Source of the DNA: Clostridiales bacterium
Lineage (GTDB): Bacteria > Bacillota > Clostridia > Christensenellales > Pumilibacteraceae
DNA: 5,691 nt
Reading direction: 5' to 3'
Assembly (NCBI GenBank): GCA_029069015.1
Contig: JAIEBL010000301.1
Coordinates: 1 to 5,691, forward strand
The position numbers and the translations under genes are program-made. Below the pieces are notes generated by a model that was given only the letters and a program-made list of their open reading frames with translations, did no database searches and was not told the origin of the DNA. Of this stretch, positions 1-5,691 are shown in pieces (within the stretch, counting starts at the first letter, position 1; the number at the start of each line of letters is the position of its first letter).

Positions 1-403
1 AACCGAGCATACCGATTACTTCGGGCGGAATGTTGGTGTCTACGCTGAGCGCAGTTGCTACGACCGATACGTCGTTAAAAAGTCCTTTCGGGAACAACGG
101 ACGGATCGGGCGGTCGATGAGGCGGCTCGTCAGAATCGCCTTGTCGCTTGCTCTGCCCTCACGCTTTTTAAAGCCGCCGGGGATCTTACCTACGGCATAC
201 ATTTTTTCTTCGAAATCCACGCCGAGCGGAAAAAAGTCCATGCCGGGGCGCGGCGTTTCCGCCATCGTTACGTTGGTCATGACCACCGTGTCGCCGCAAC
301 GGATAATGCAAGAACCGTTGCTAAGTTCGCAATACTTGCCGATTTCGACGGTGACTTCGCGTCCGCCGATCTCGGTTTTAAAAATCTGTGCTTCCTTACC
401 CAT
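1..403 (-). CDS. pnp: Polynucleotide phosphorylase (PNPase), N-terminal part, runs off the left edge
   Basis: This encodes the first 134 residues of polynucleotide phosphorylase, a protein of about 700 residues; the rest lies beyond position 1. PNPase is a cytoplasmic 3'-to-5' exoribonuclease that uses phosphate to release nucleoside diphosphates. The visible part is the first RNase PH-like domain. It shows the family signatures DFFPLGVDFEEKMYAVGKIPGG (about residues 56-77), KREGRASDKAILTSRLIDRP (80-99) and IRPLFPKG (100-107), and the arginines in these blocks are typical of PNPase. The ATG start (401-403) is supported by an AAGGAG Shine-Dalgarno at 415-420. It lies downstream of rpsO with a terminator hairpin in between, so expression probably depends at least partly on readthrough from the rpsO promoter. 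I could not find a convincing separate promoter. The identification is very secure; only the missing C-terminal parts (second PH domain, KH and S1) cannot be judged. Confidence 0.97.
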   Translation of the reverse strand, partial: MGKEAQIFKTEIGGREVTVEIGKYCELSNGSCIIRCGDTVVMTNVTMAETPRPGMDFFPLGVDFEEKMYAVGKIPGGFKKREGRASDKAILTSRLIDRPIRPLFPKGLFNDVSVVATALSVDTNIPPEVIGMLG

Positions 404-414
404 TTTACCTAATT

Positions 415-420
415 CTCCTT
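415..420 (-). promoter_or_regulatory. Shine-Dalgarno of pnp
   Basis: AAGGAG on the minus strand, 11 nt before the pnp ATG. The spacing is a little long but workable, and it supports the start at 403 and no other. It lies just downstream of the small hairpin at 431-446. Confidence 0.8.
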
Positions 421-430
421 TTCACCTGCG

Positions 431-446
431 TGCGAGTCTTCTCGCA
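431..446 (-). other. GC-rich hairpin in the pnp leader
   Basis: On the minus strand TGCGAG and CTCGCA form a perfect 6-bp stem around the 4-nt loop AAGA, ending 10 nt before the pnp Shine-Dalgarno. There is no T-tract after it, so it is not a terminator. Known pnp leaders in enterobacteria carry an RNase III-cleaved hairpin used for autoregulation. Whether this short stem has any such role is inference, and it is much shorter than a usual RNase III substrate. Confidence 0.5.
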
Positions 447-457
447 ACCGCCAAACT

Positions 458-493
458 AAAAAGCGAGAGCCAACGGGAATCGTTAGCTCTTGC
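458..493 (-). terminator. Intrinsic terminator/attenuator between rpsO and pnp
   Basis: On the minus strand the arms 493-481 (GCAAGAGCTAACG) and 475-463 (CGTTGGCTCTCGC) form a 13-position stem with a single A-C mismatch and one T-G wobble, closed by the 5-nt loop ATTCC. TTTTT (462-458) follows immediately. This is a textbook Rho-independent terminator beginning 11 nt after the rpsO stop codon. Because pnp follows in the same direction and has no obvious promoter of its own, the element most likely works as a partial terminator that sets the ratio of S15 to PNPase mRNA. The rpsO-pnp spacer of Escherichia coli has a comparable hairpin. Confidence 0.88.
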
Positions 494-504
494 CACAAAG
501 TTTT

Positions 505-768
505 TTACTTTCTGAGTTCCAGTTTCGCAACAAGGGCTCTGTATCTTTCGATGTCAAGCTTTTTAAGATAGTTCAAAAGACTTCTTCTGGAACCGACCAT
601 TTGCAACAAACCGCGACGGGAATGGTGATCGTTGTGATGCACTTTGAGGTGCTCGGTGAGGTGGTTGATGCGGTGCGTCAAAAGCGCGACCTGAACCTCG
701 GGGCTACCCGTATCTCCCTCGTGCGTTGCGAAATCGGCGATGATTTTCGCCTTGGTTTCCTTATCCAT
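505..768 (-). CDS. rpsO: 30S ribosomal protein S15
   Basis: The gene encodes an 87-residue protein, the usual length for S15, a primary 16S rRNA-binding protein that helps fold the central domain (platform) of the 30S subunit. The family hallmarks are present: [22 protein letters not shown] (residues 19-40), the rRNA-binding stretch [20 protein letters not shown] (46-65), and the final [21 protein letters not shown] helix. The ATG start is preceded by GGAGGT at 775-780 with a 6-nt spacer, and the stop is TAA. The gene has its own promoter overlapping the end of hemZ and a leader of about 80 nt with potential alternative structures, in line with the known ability of S15 to repress its own translation in several bacteria. 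A terminator and then pnp follow. Confidence 0.98.
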   Translation of the reverse strand: MDKETKAKIIADFATHEGDTGSPEVQVALLTHRINHLTEHLKVHHNDHHSRRGLLQMVGSRRSLLNYLKKLDIERYRALVAKLELRK

Positions 769-774
769 GTTCTT

Positions 775-780
775 ACCTCC
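775..780 (-). promoter_or_regulatory. Shine-Dalgarno of rpsO
   Basis: GGAGGT on the minus strand, 6 nt before the ATG at 768. This is a near-perfect match to the 16S rRNA 3' end, as expected for a highly expressed ribosomal protein gene. It lies just downstream of the leader arm at 789-795, so leader folding could affect its accessibility. Confidence 0.88.
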
Positions 781-851
781 GTTTTATATTGATTCGCCTC
801 GAATCTGGGTATCGGTACGTGGAGAGCGCACAACCCGAAGAATCAAGGTAC
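781..851 (-). promoter_or_regulatory. Structured 5' leader of rpsO, possible S15 autoregulatory RNA
   Basis: Between the predicted transcription start (about 851) and the Shine-Dalgarno three pairings are visible on the minus strand. First, TTGATTC (846-840) is perfectly complementary to GAATCAA (795-789), a 7-bp long-range helix closing the leader just before the ribosome site. Second, GGTTGTG (835-829) can pair with CACGTACC (821-814) with one bulged T and one T-G pair around a 7-nt loop. Third, GATTCG (805-800) and CGAATC (796-791) form a 6-bp local hairpin with a 3-nt loop that uses the same bases as the first helix, so the two are mutually exclusive. S15 leaders of Gram-positive bacteria are known to bind S15 and block translation. 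This assignment is inference from position and pairing, with no covariation evidence. Confidence 0.5.
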
Positions 852-857
852 GAGTTT

Positions 858-886
858 AGTATAGCATATCAGTCATTTATTGTAAA
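858..886 (-). promoter_or_regulatory. Sigma-A-type promoter of rpsO, overlapping the 3' end of hemZ
   Basis: On the minus strand TTTACA (-35, 886-881) is separated by exactly 17 nt from TATACT (-10, 863-858). A TG two bases before the -10 box adds an extended -10 element. The expected transcription start is about 851. The -35 box lies inside the codons for the last hemZ residues and the hemZ TGA falls in the spacer. This is the best-matching promoter I found in the window, and it makes rpsO-pnp a separate unit from the rel-hemZ operon. Confidence 0.85.
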
Positions 887-2305
887 CTGATTTCGATAGA
901 AATTTTGCTTTTTGTTCATTCTTTCGGTAAACTCGTTTAAATACAGCATAACGTCTTTGGGATTGGCAAACCGTTCTATGCGCCCGTTTGCGCATAGCGA
1001 TTTCCCGATCGCGCCCGCCCCGCACGCAAAAACCGACAGCATTTCTTCCATGACCGTCACGTTATTGACACACAGAAAGCCGCCTCTGCACCACCCCACG
1101 TTTTCGAGGTTTCCCGCCGCCTGCTTTTGACGGTAAAGATAATAGGGCGCGTACCCTTCCTCGGGCAAAATGCGCACGGAATCGTCTACCATTTCCTGCA
1201 CGCCGGCATTGAAGCCGTCGAACGTGTCGGCATTGCGCGAGCCGCGCTTGACGCACAGCGTATGTACCGTCACGTTTTCGGGTTTAAGTTTCGCCACGCC
1301 GCAAAGCGACGCGCGGAAGTCTTCCGCCGTTTCGTCTTCCAAGCCGGCTATTAAATCCACGTTTTTCACGAACCCGAATTTTTCCGCCAAAGCGTAGGCC
1401 TGATAAAACTGCTCGACAGTGTGTGCCCTGCCGATTTTAACGAGCGTTTCGTCGTGTAGCGTCTGCGGGTTGATGCTGATACGGTTTACGCCGCATGCAG
1501 CAAGCACGGCAAGCTTTTCTTCGGTGATCGTATCGGGTCGCCCCGCTTCGCAAGTAAACTCCACGCCCTCTACGTACGCGCTCGAAAGCACCTTATACAA
1601 TAGCAGCGGATCGAGCACCGTAGGCGTACCGCCGCCCACGTATACCGAAAATATCGTTTTGCCGTGCTCGGCGAGCAACCGCTTCGTCATCTCGATTTCG
1701 GTGACGAGTGCATCCACGTAAGGCGACAGCAACCATTTCTGCTTTTCCACCGCCGCCGACACAAACGAGCAGTAACTGCACCGCGTGGGGCAAAACGGAA
1801 TATGTACGTACAGATTGACGGCATTTTCGGGTACGCCGTTGCTTGCTACCGATAATCGGTCGGTAACGCTTTTCTGCGTACGCAAACATGCTGCCGCTAG
1901 CTGCGCTTTGGGCGTAGAAACGAAGTATTCGTCTTTTAAGACCGTGATCGCTTTCCCGAGCGGCAAGCCCGTGCTCATCAGCCGCGACACAACGCGCGTA
2001 GGACGAATACCCGTCAGACTTCCCCACGGTAGCGTTTTTCCGAAATAGTCCGAAAGAGCCGAATACAACGCCGTTTTGTTCATTTTGTTGTCTTGCCGCA
2101 CGTAATCGAGTTTGTCCTGTGCCTTTACCTGCGGGTACGAATAAAAATATTCCTTACCGCAAACCGAAACGTAAAAATCGACCGTGCCGCGCGAAACGGA
2201 CGTAAAATTCACTTCGCCGTCTATATTCCCGCACGGATCGAAAAAGCGCACGAGCTCATAAAGCTCGTTTTTCAAATCGCCTCGGTTGGTAATCAATTCA
2301 AGCAT
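869..2305 (-). CDS. hemZ: HemZ-type radical SAM protein (annotated as oxygen-independent coproporphyrinogen dehydrogenase)
   Basis: This 478-residue protein belongs to the HemN-like radical SAM enzymes and most resembles the HemZ branch of Firmicutes, which is about 480-500 residues long. The N-terminal part carries LTGIRPTRV (about 97-105), typical of HemZ. The radical SAM core starts with YVHIPFCPTRCSYCSF, whose cysteines C172, C176 and C179 bind the 4Fe-4S cluster, and continues with VYVGGGTPT (about 221-229). The C-terminal block YYLYRQKQAAGNLENVGW and the later MEEMLSVFACGAGAIGKS also match HemZ. The named reaction is oxidative decarboxylation of coproporphyrinogen III, but many clostridial members sit in genomes with little heme synthesis, so the true substrate is unsure. 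I chose the ATG at 2303-2305; it overlaps the upstream stop by 8 bp. A TTG seven codons earlier (2324-2326) is in frame but has no ribosome site. Only a weak purine-rich stretch (2316-2324) precedes the ATG, so coupling to the upstream gene is likely. Confidence 0.9.
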   Translation of the reverse strand: MLELITNRGDLKNELYELVRFFDPCGNIDGEVNFTSVSRGTVDFYVSVCGKEYFYSYPQVKAQDKLDYVRQDNKMNKTALYSALSDYFGKTLPWGSLTGIRPTRVVSRLMSTGLPLGKAITVLKDEYFVSTPKAQLAAACLRTQKSVTDRLSVASNGVPENAVNLYVHIPFCPTRCSYCSFVSAAVEKQKWLLSPYVDALVTEIEMTKRLLAEHGKTIFSVYVGGGTPTVLDPLLLYKVLSSAYVEGVEFTCEAGRPDTITEEKLAVLAACGVNRISINPQTLHDETLVKIGRAHTVEQFYQAYALAEKFGFVKNVDLIAGLEDETAEDFRASLCGVAKLKPENVTVHTLCVKRGSRNADTFDGFNAGVQEMVDDSVRILPEEGYAPYYLYRQKQAAGNLENVGWCRGGFLCVNNVTVMEEMLSVFACGAGAIGKSLCANGRIERFANPKDVMLYLNEFTERMNKKQNFYRNQFTIND

Positions 2306-2897
2306 AAGGATTGTTCTCTCTTTCAAAGGCGAGGGTCGTAGGTTCCCCGTGCCCCGAATATACTGTGTAATTGCCCTTTAGGGCAAACAATTTATTGCGG
2401 ATAGAATCGAAAAGCGCCGTAATGCTTCCCGACGGAAAGTCGGTACGCCCCGCCGCCAAATAGAAAAGCGTATCGCCCGAAAACAGCGCATCGCCCACGA
2501 CGTAACACACGCTACCCGCCGTGTGCCCCGCCGTATGCAACACGCACACCTGTCCGCACGGCAAATCAAGCGTTTCCCCGCCCTTCAACAGCACGTCGGG
2601 CGTAAATGGTTCGAGCGGGATACCCAAAGCGTCAGAAAGATTTCCGCGTCCGTTTAAAAGCGGCATATCCGCCTCGTGCAAATATACTTTTGCGCCCGAT
2701 TGTTGCAACTTCGCCGCCGCCCCGATATGATCGATATGCGCGTGCGTGAGTAGTACATGCGTGCACGACTTACCGTTTAGTGTCCGCACGATTCTTTCGT
2801 ATTCCGCACCGGGGTCGATAATGACCGCACCGTCTTCGCCGCTCAGGATATACGTATTCTCCGCGAGTCGCCCCACCGTTAAAAATTGCACCGTCAC
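2298..2897 (-). CDS. Metallo-beta-lactamase-fold hydrolase, glyoxalase II-like (YcbL type)
   Basis: This 199-residue cytoplasmic protein (no signal peptide) has the complete metal-binding set of the glyoxalase II-like metallo-beta-lactamase fold. The set is THAHIDH with H52, H54, D56 and H57, then H125 in HTAGHTAGS, D142 in SGDTLF and H183 in SGHGEPT. An upstream IIDPG motif (26-30) and AGRTDFPSGS (149-158) are typical of the short single-domain group that lacks the C-terminal substrate-binding domain of true glyoxalase II. Two metal ions and thioester or phosphoester hydrolysis are expected, but the substrate cannot be told from sequence. The start is GTG at 2895-2897, overlapping the rel TGA as GTGA. 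AGGAG (2907-2911), inside the end of rel and 9 nt upstream, serves as ribosome site. The stop overlaps the hemZ start. A gene of this kind next to relA is common in clostridia, so it is an operon partner and not an insertion. Confidence 0.92.
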   Translation of the reverse strand: MTVQFLTVGRLAENTYILSGEDGAVIIDPGAEYERIVRTLNGKSCTHVLLTHAHIDHIGAAAKLQQSGAKVYLHEADMPLLNGRGNLSDALGIPLEPFTPDVLLKGGETLDLPCGQVCVLHTAGHTAGSVCYVVGDALFSGDTLFYLAAGRTDFPSGSITALFDSIRNKLFALKGNYTVYSGHGEPTTLAFERENNPYA

Positions 2898-5056
2898 GTC
2901 GAATTGCTCCTGAACACTTTTTCCACTTCGGGAATGGAGCGTATTTTGGCGATCAACGCGTCGATCTGTGCAATCTTGGTGACACGCACGCCGAAGGTGA
3001 TAATGCCCTTTTTGTTTTTATCCTCGCGCGCGGTCATGTTGGTTATGAACAATTTCAGTTCGGAAATAAGCACGGTAATTTTTGCAAGCAATCCGCTGCT
3101 GTTCTTTGCTTCTACCTGCAAAGCAACAACAAACGGCGCGTCCGTCTTACCCGCCCAATGCGCTTCGATCAAGCGGAACGGCTCGGCATTGCGCATATTC
3201 GGACAGTCCGTGCGGTGCACCGCCACGCCCCGCCCGCGGGATATAAACCCGACGATCGCGTCTCCCGGAACGGGATTACAGCACCGCGCTACGCGCACGA
3301 GCAAATCGTCGTGCCCGTTCACGATAATGCCGCTGCCGTCGCCGCGAGGTTGCCCCACTTCGGCACGTTCGGGAATCTTGCGCACTTCCATTTCTTTGCG
3401 GTAAAAGTCGATCAGCTTCAAAAGCACCTGATTGACGGTCACGCCGCCGTACCCGACCGAGGCGCACATATCGTCGAGCGAAACGAACGAATAACGTTGC
3501 ATGAGAATATCCAGCCATTTGGGAACGAGCAGATCGCTTAGCGCATACCCGCGCCGCTTGGCTTCCTCCTCGAGCATTTCCCGTCCGCGCTTTATGTTGT
3601 CTTCCTTTTCCTGCTTTTTAAAGAACGCACGAATCTTGCTACGCGTGCGCGCGGTCTTTGCAAAACGCAACCAATCGCGGCTCGGACCTTTGGATGTATT
3701 GGACGTGATGATTTCCACGTAGTCGCCCGTAGATAGCTTAGCGTCGAGTGGCGCGATCTTTCCGTTGATTTTTGCGCCCACGCATTTATTGCCTACCGCG
3801 GAATGCACGTTGTAGGCAAAGTCTATGGGCGTACTTCCCTCCGGCAACACCACGATATCGCCCTGCGGCGAAAAAACGAATACCTCGTCACTTCCCAAAT
3901 CAAACTTTAACGTCTCATAGAACTCTTGGGGGCTGTCGGCAGCGCTTTGCGCATCATCCATTACGCTTCTGAGCCACCGCAACTTTTCGTCCAAATCGTG
4001 GCTGCTCGCGCCACGGTTCTCTTTGTACTTCCAATGCGCCGCAATGCCGTATTCGGCTATACGGTGCATTTCGTGCGTACGGATCTGAATCTCGAAGGGC
4101 ATTCCGTAATTCGTCATAACAGTGGTATGCAAGGACTGATAATTGTTCGCCTTCGGCTTGGCGATGTAGTCTTTGAATCTGCCCTCCATAGGCTTCCAAA
4201 TCGAATGAATTTCGCCGAGCACAGCATAGCAGTCACGCACGCTCCCCACGATGACGCGCACCGCCGTAAGGTCGTAGATTTCTTCAAACGAATGGTGCAG
4301 ATTCACCATTTTTTTATAGATGCTGTAAAAATGTTTGGGGCGGCCGCTCACCTCGCCGCGAATACGCAACTTTTTCAACGCCTTGGTTAAATCATTGCAA
4401 ATCGCATTCACAAGGTCTTGCCGCTCGGCGCGTTTGAGCGAGATTTCTTTCACGAGCCATTCAAAGGACTCGGGATGCAATACTTTTAAGCACAAGTCTT
4501 CCAGCTCGCACTTAAAATAGCTCAGTCCCAAGCGGGATGCAAGCGGCGCGTAGATTTCCAACGTTTCTTCCGCCATTGCCGTTTGGCGCTCAATGCTGAG
4601 CGAGCTGATTGTGCGCATATTGTGCAAGCGGTCGGCAAGCTTAATGAGTGCCACACGGATATCTTTCGCCATGGCAAAGAACATGCGGCGAAAGTTCTCC
4701 GCTTGCTCTTCTACTTTCGATTTGAAAATATACTTTTCGAGCTTGGTAACGCCCATCACGAGCTCGCAGATCTCGCTACCGAACAACTCGCGTATTTCGC
4801 TTTCGGTGGCGGGCGTGTCTTCGATCGTGTCGTGTAGTAGCGCCGCCGCAATCGTACTGCAATCGATGCCCAAATCAAGAAGCAGCATCGCGACCGCAAT
4901 CGGATGCGTAATATACGGATCGCCGGAATCGCGTTTTTGTCCTTCGTGCATGCGGGAAGCGTAGTCGAACACTTCGTTTAAAAGCGCAACCTGCGGCTTG
5001 GTATACATTGCCGTATACTTGCTTCTGAATTCTTCTTCCGTTACGACTTTGCCCAT
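2894..5056 (-). CDS. rel: Bifunctional (p)ppGpp synthetase/hydrolase, long RSH (Rel) protein
   Basis: A full-length Rel of 720 residues, the enzyme that makes and degrades the stringent-response alarmone (p)ppGpp in the cytoplasm and senses stalled ribosomes. Domains in order are: HD hydrolase with H51, the HDTIED motif (75-80) and ADRLHNMRT (141-149), all intact; synthetase with GRPKHFYSIYKKM (238-250), YDLTAVRV (D262), NNYQSLHTTV (304-313) and FEIQIRT (E322); TGS domain about 390-452; helical region; zinc-finger/RIS with C592, C593, H614 and C618; and a C-terminal ACT domain about 641-716. The synthetase carries RFKD (293-296), the RxKD form seen in bifunctional Rel/SpoT, unlike the acidic ExDD of E. 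coli RelA. Both activities are therefore predicted. The ATG start puts the HD motif at the usual distance from the N terminus. It has no clear Shine-Dalgarno and overlaps the recJ stop by 16 bp, suggesting translational coupling. It is often labelled relA in Firmicutes. Confidence 0.97.
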   Translation of the reverse strand: MGKVVTEEEFRSKYTAMYTKPQVALLNEVFDYASRMHEGQKRDSGDPYITHPIAVAMLLLDLGIDCSTIAAALLHDTIEDTPATESEIRELFGSEICELVMGVTKLEKYIFKSKVEEQAENFRRMFFAMAKDIRVALIKLADRLHNMRTISSLSIERQTAMAEETLEIYAPLASRLGLSYFKCELEDLCLKVLHPESFEWLVKEISLKRAERQDLVNAICNDLTKALKKLRIRGEVSGRPKHFYSIYKKMVNLHHSFEEIYDLTAVRVIVGSVRDCYAVLGEIHSIWKPMEGRFKDYIAKPKANNYQSLHTTVMTNYGMPFEIQIRTHEMHRIAEYGIAAHWKYKENRGASSHDLDEKLRWLRSVMDDAQSAADSPQEFYETLKFDLGSDEVFVFSPQGDIVVLPEGSTPIDFAYNVHSAVGNKCVGAKINGKIAPLDAKLSTGDYVEIITSNTSKGPSRDWLRFAKTARTRSKIRAFFKKQEKEDNIKRGREMLEEEAKRRGYALSDLLVPKWLDILMQRYSFVSLDDMCASVGYGGVTVNQVLLKLIDFYRKEMEVRKIPERAEVGQPRGDGSGIIVNGHDDLLVRVARCCNPVPGDAIVGFISRGRGVAVHRTDCPNMRNAEPFRLIEAHWAGKTDAPFVVALQVEAKNSSGLLAKITVLISELKLFITNMTAREDKNKKGIITFGVRVTKIAQIDALIAKIRSIPEVEKVFRSNST
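2907..2911 (-). promoter_or_regulatory. Shine-Dalgarno of the MBL-fold hydrolase gene
   Basis: AGGAG on the minus strand within the last codons of rel, 9 nt before the GTG start at 2897. It decides in favour of this GTG over a second in-frame GTG two codons later (2889-2891). Confidence 0.7.
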
Positions 5057-5691
5057 TGCAGTAAATACCCGTAAATCTTCGAATCGGTCAGTTCGGCACG
5101 CATGCCCGCGTTCACCTCTATCTTAAACGGACTTTTTTGTACCGTGATAAAGCCCAATTCCGAAAACACCGCCACAGCCGCCATAAAGGCGTTCATAGAA
5201 AGCGAACAACGCGCCGAAAGCAATTTATAGTAGGAAAGCACATTGTCGGCCGTGAGCGCCTGATTGCGCCGAATCGCATCGAAACATACGCCGAACGCTT
5301 CGCGGCTGCAATCGATCCCATCCAAAAACACGCGCTGATTGTCGTTTTGGGGAACGTAGACTTTACCGCCGCTTTTTTTCGCCACGACGAATGCGAGCGC
5401 GTAGGCCGGCGGCGTATCGAGAAAAATAACGGTATCATAGCCCGAAAGCATCGCGCCGCCCAAATCGGGCGAAACGATGACGCGGGAATAGTTGTTGATA
5501 CACGTAAAATATAAAAATTCGTTTAAGAAACGGTCAAGGCGCAACGAACTGCAATACTTGCGGTACGTTTCTTCACATCCCGCAATCAACAGAACGCCGT
5601 TCTGCCTACCCCCGATCAAACCGTCAAGCTCGCTTTCGTCGTACGGCGTAAACGCAGACGAATCCGCAATCCCGTAGGCAATCGTTTTCAG
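5041..5691 (-). CDS. recJ: RecJ single-strand DNA exonuclease, C-terminal part, runs off the right edge
   Basis: An open frame enters from the right edge with no start in view and gives 216 residues ending in TAA. Internal TTG or ATG codons (for example TTG at 5617-5619) are not likely starts because the frame stays open to the edge. The sequence fits the extra C-terminal domain of Firmicutes RecJ (Pfam RecJ_C type). It has a Rossmann-like half with YDTVIFLDTPP (85-95), an aromatic/basic middle, then a winged-helix-like end with LSMNAFMAAVAVFSELGFI (164-182) and ELTDSKIYGYLLQW (200-213). The catalytic DHH and DHHA1 domains would lie outside the window. RecJ is a 5'-to-3' exonuclease in recombination and mismatch repair. 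The recJ-relA order is known in Firmicutes, normally with apt between, which supports the call; the domain itself is poorly conserved, so certainty is moderate. Whether the upstream part is intact cannot be seen. Confidence 0.75.
   Translation of the reverse strand: MKTIAYGIADSSAFTPYDESELDGLIGGRQNGVLLIAGCEETYRKYCSSLRLDRFLNEFLYFTCINNYSRVIVSPDLGGAMLSGYDTVIFLDTPPAYALAFVVAKKSGGKVYVPQNDNQRVFLDGIDCSREAFGVCFDAIRRNQALTADNVLSYYKLLSARCSLSMNAFMAAVAVFSELGFITVQKSPFKIEVNAGMRAELTDSKIYGYLLQWAKS

Noticed and set aside
463..506. Bidirectional use of the rpsO-pnp terminator
   Set aside because: On the plus strand the T-run (501-506) begins 7 nt after the stem and there is no plus-strand gene to terminate.
30..515. 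161-codon open frame on the plus strand across pnp and the spacer
   Set aside because: It is antisense to strongly conserved PNPase sequence and crosses the terminator and pnp ribosome site; the protein has no recognisable motif.
2306..2326. N-terminal extension of HemZ starting at TTG (2324-2326)
   Set aside because: No Shine-Dalgarno precedes it and it would lengthen the overlap with the upstream gene to 29 bp; the ATG at 2303-2305 with an 8-bp overlap fits better.
2886..3404. 172-codon open frame on the plus strand opposite the rel 3' end
   Set aside because: It lies wholly antisense to conserved Rel zinc-finger and ACT domain sequence, has no recognisable domain or ribosome site, and such antisense frames are common in this composition.
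5041..5619. A complete small gene of 192 codons starting at TTG 5619 in place of a RecJ fragment
   Set aside because: The frame stays open to the window edge and the sequence matches the end of a RecJ C-terminal domain, so it is the 3' part of a larger gene.
1..5691. Mobile element, CRISPR array, phage gene, tRNA or novel defence system
   Set aside because: Almost every base is accounted for by conserved housekeeping genes and two short spacers of about 100 nt; I saw no repeat array, terminal inverted repeats, transposase or RNA gene signature.

Overview
The window reads as a stretch of ordinary chromosome from an anaerobic, low-GC-lineage Gram-positive bacterium (Firmicutes/Clostridia-like), probably an uncultured one with a roughly balanced base composition. 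The main evidence is the gene neighbourhood: a RecJ C-terminal domain of the Firmicutes type, then a bifunctional Rel (p)ppGpp synthetase/hydrolase, a glyoxalase-II-like metallo-beta-lactamase-fold hydrolase, and a HemZ-type radical SAM protein. Strong GGAGG-type ribosome binding sites before rpsO and pnp agree with this. The taxonomic call is inference; no rRNA or other phylogenetic marker was compared.

Every gene is on the minus strand, so transcription runs from the right end to the left. From 5691 down to 869 four genes are packed head to tail with overlapping ends: recJ 3' part (ends 5041), rel (5056-2894, 16-bp overlap), MBL-fold hydrolase (2897-2298, 4-bp GTGA overlap) and hemZ (2305-869, 8-bp overlap). 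This looks like one translationally coupled operon. The apt gene, which separates recJ from relA in Bacillus subtilis, is absent here.

The second unit begins at the very end of hemZ. A near-consensus sigma-A-type promoter (858-886) has its -35 box inside the last hemZ codons and drives rpsO (768-505) through a structured leader of about 80 nt. A strong intrinsic terminator (458-493) sits 11 nt after the rpsO stop. It is followed by a small GC-rich hairpin, a good Shine-Dalgarno and the first 134 codons of pnp, which runs off the left edge. The rpsO-terminator-pnp layout is the widely conserved ribosomal protein S15/polynucleotide phosphorylase arrangement. The terminator probably lets most transcripts stop after rpsO while a fraction reads through into pnp.

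Functionally the window joins DNA repair (RecJ), the stringent response (Rel), a hydrolase of unknown substrate, a radical SAM enzyme named for heme synthesis but of uncertain role, and translation/RNA decay (S15, PNPase). I see no mobile element, CRISPR array, tRNA, rRNA or exotic system. The most interesting parts are the two intergenic RNAs: the rpsO leader, with mutually exclusive pairings, and the terminator/hairpin pair between rpsO and pnp.
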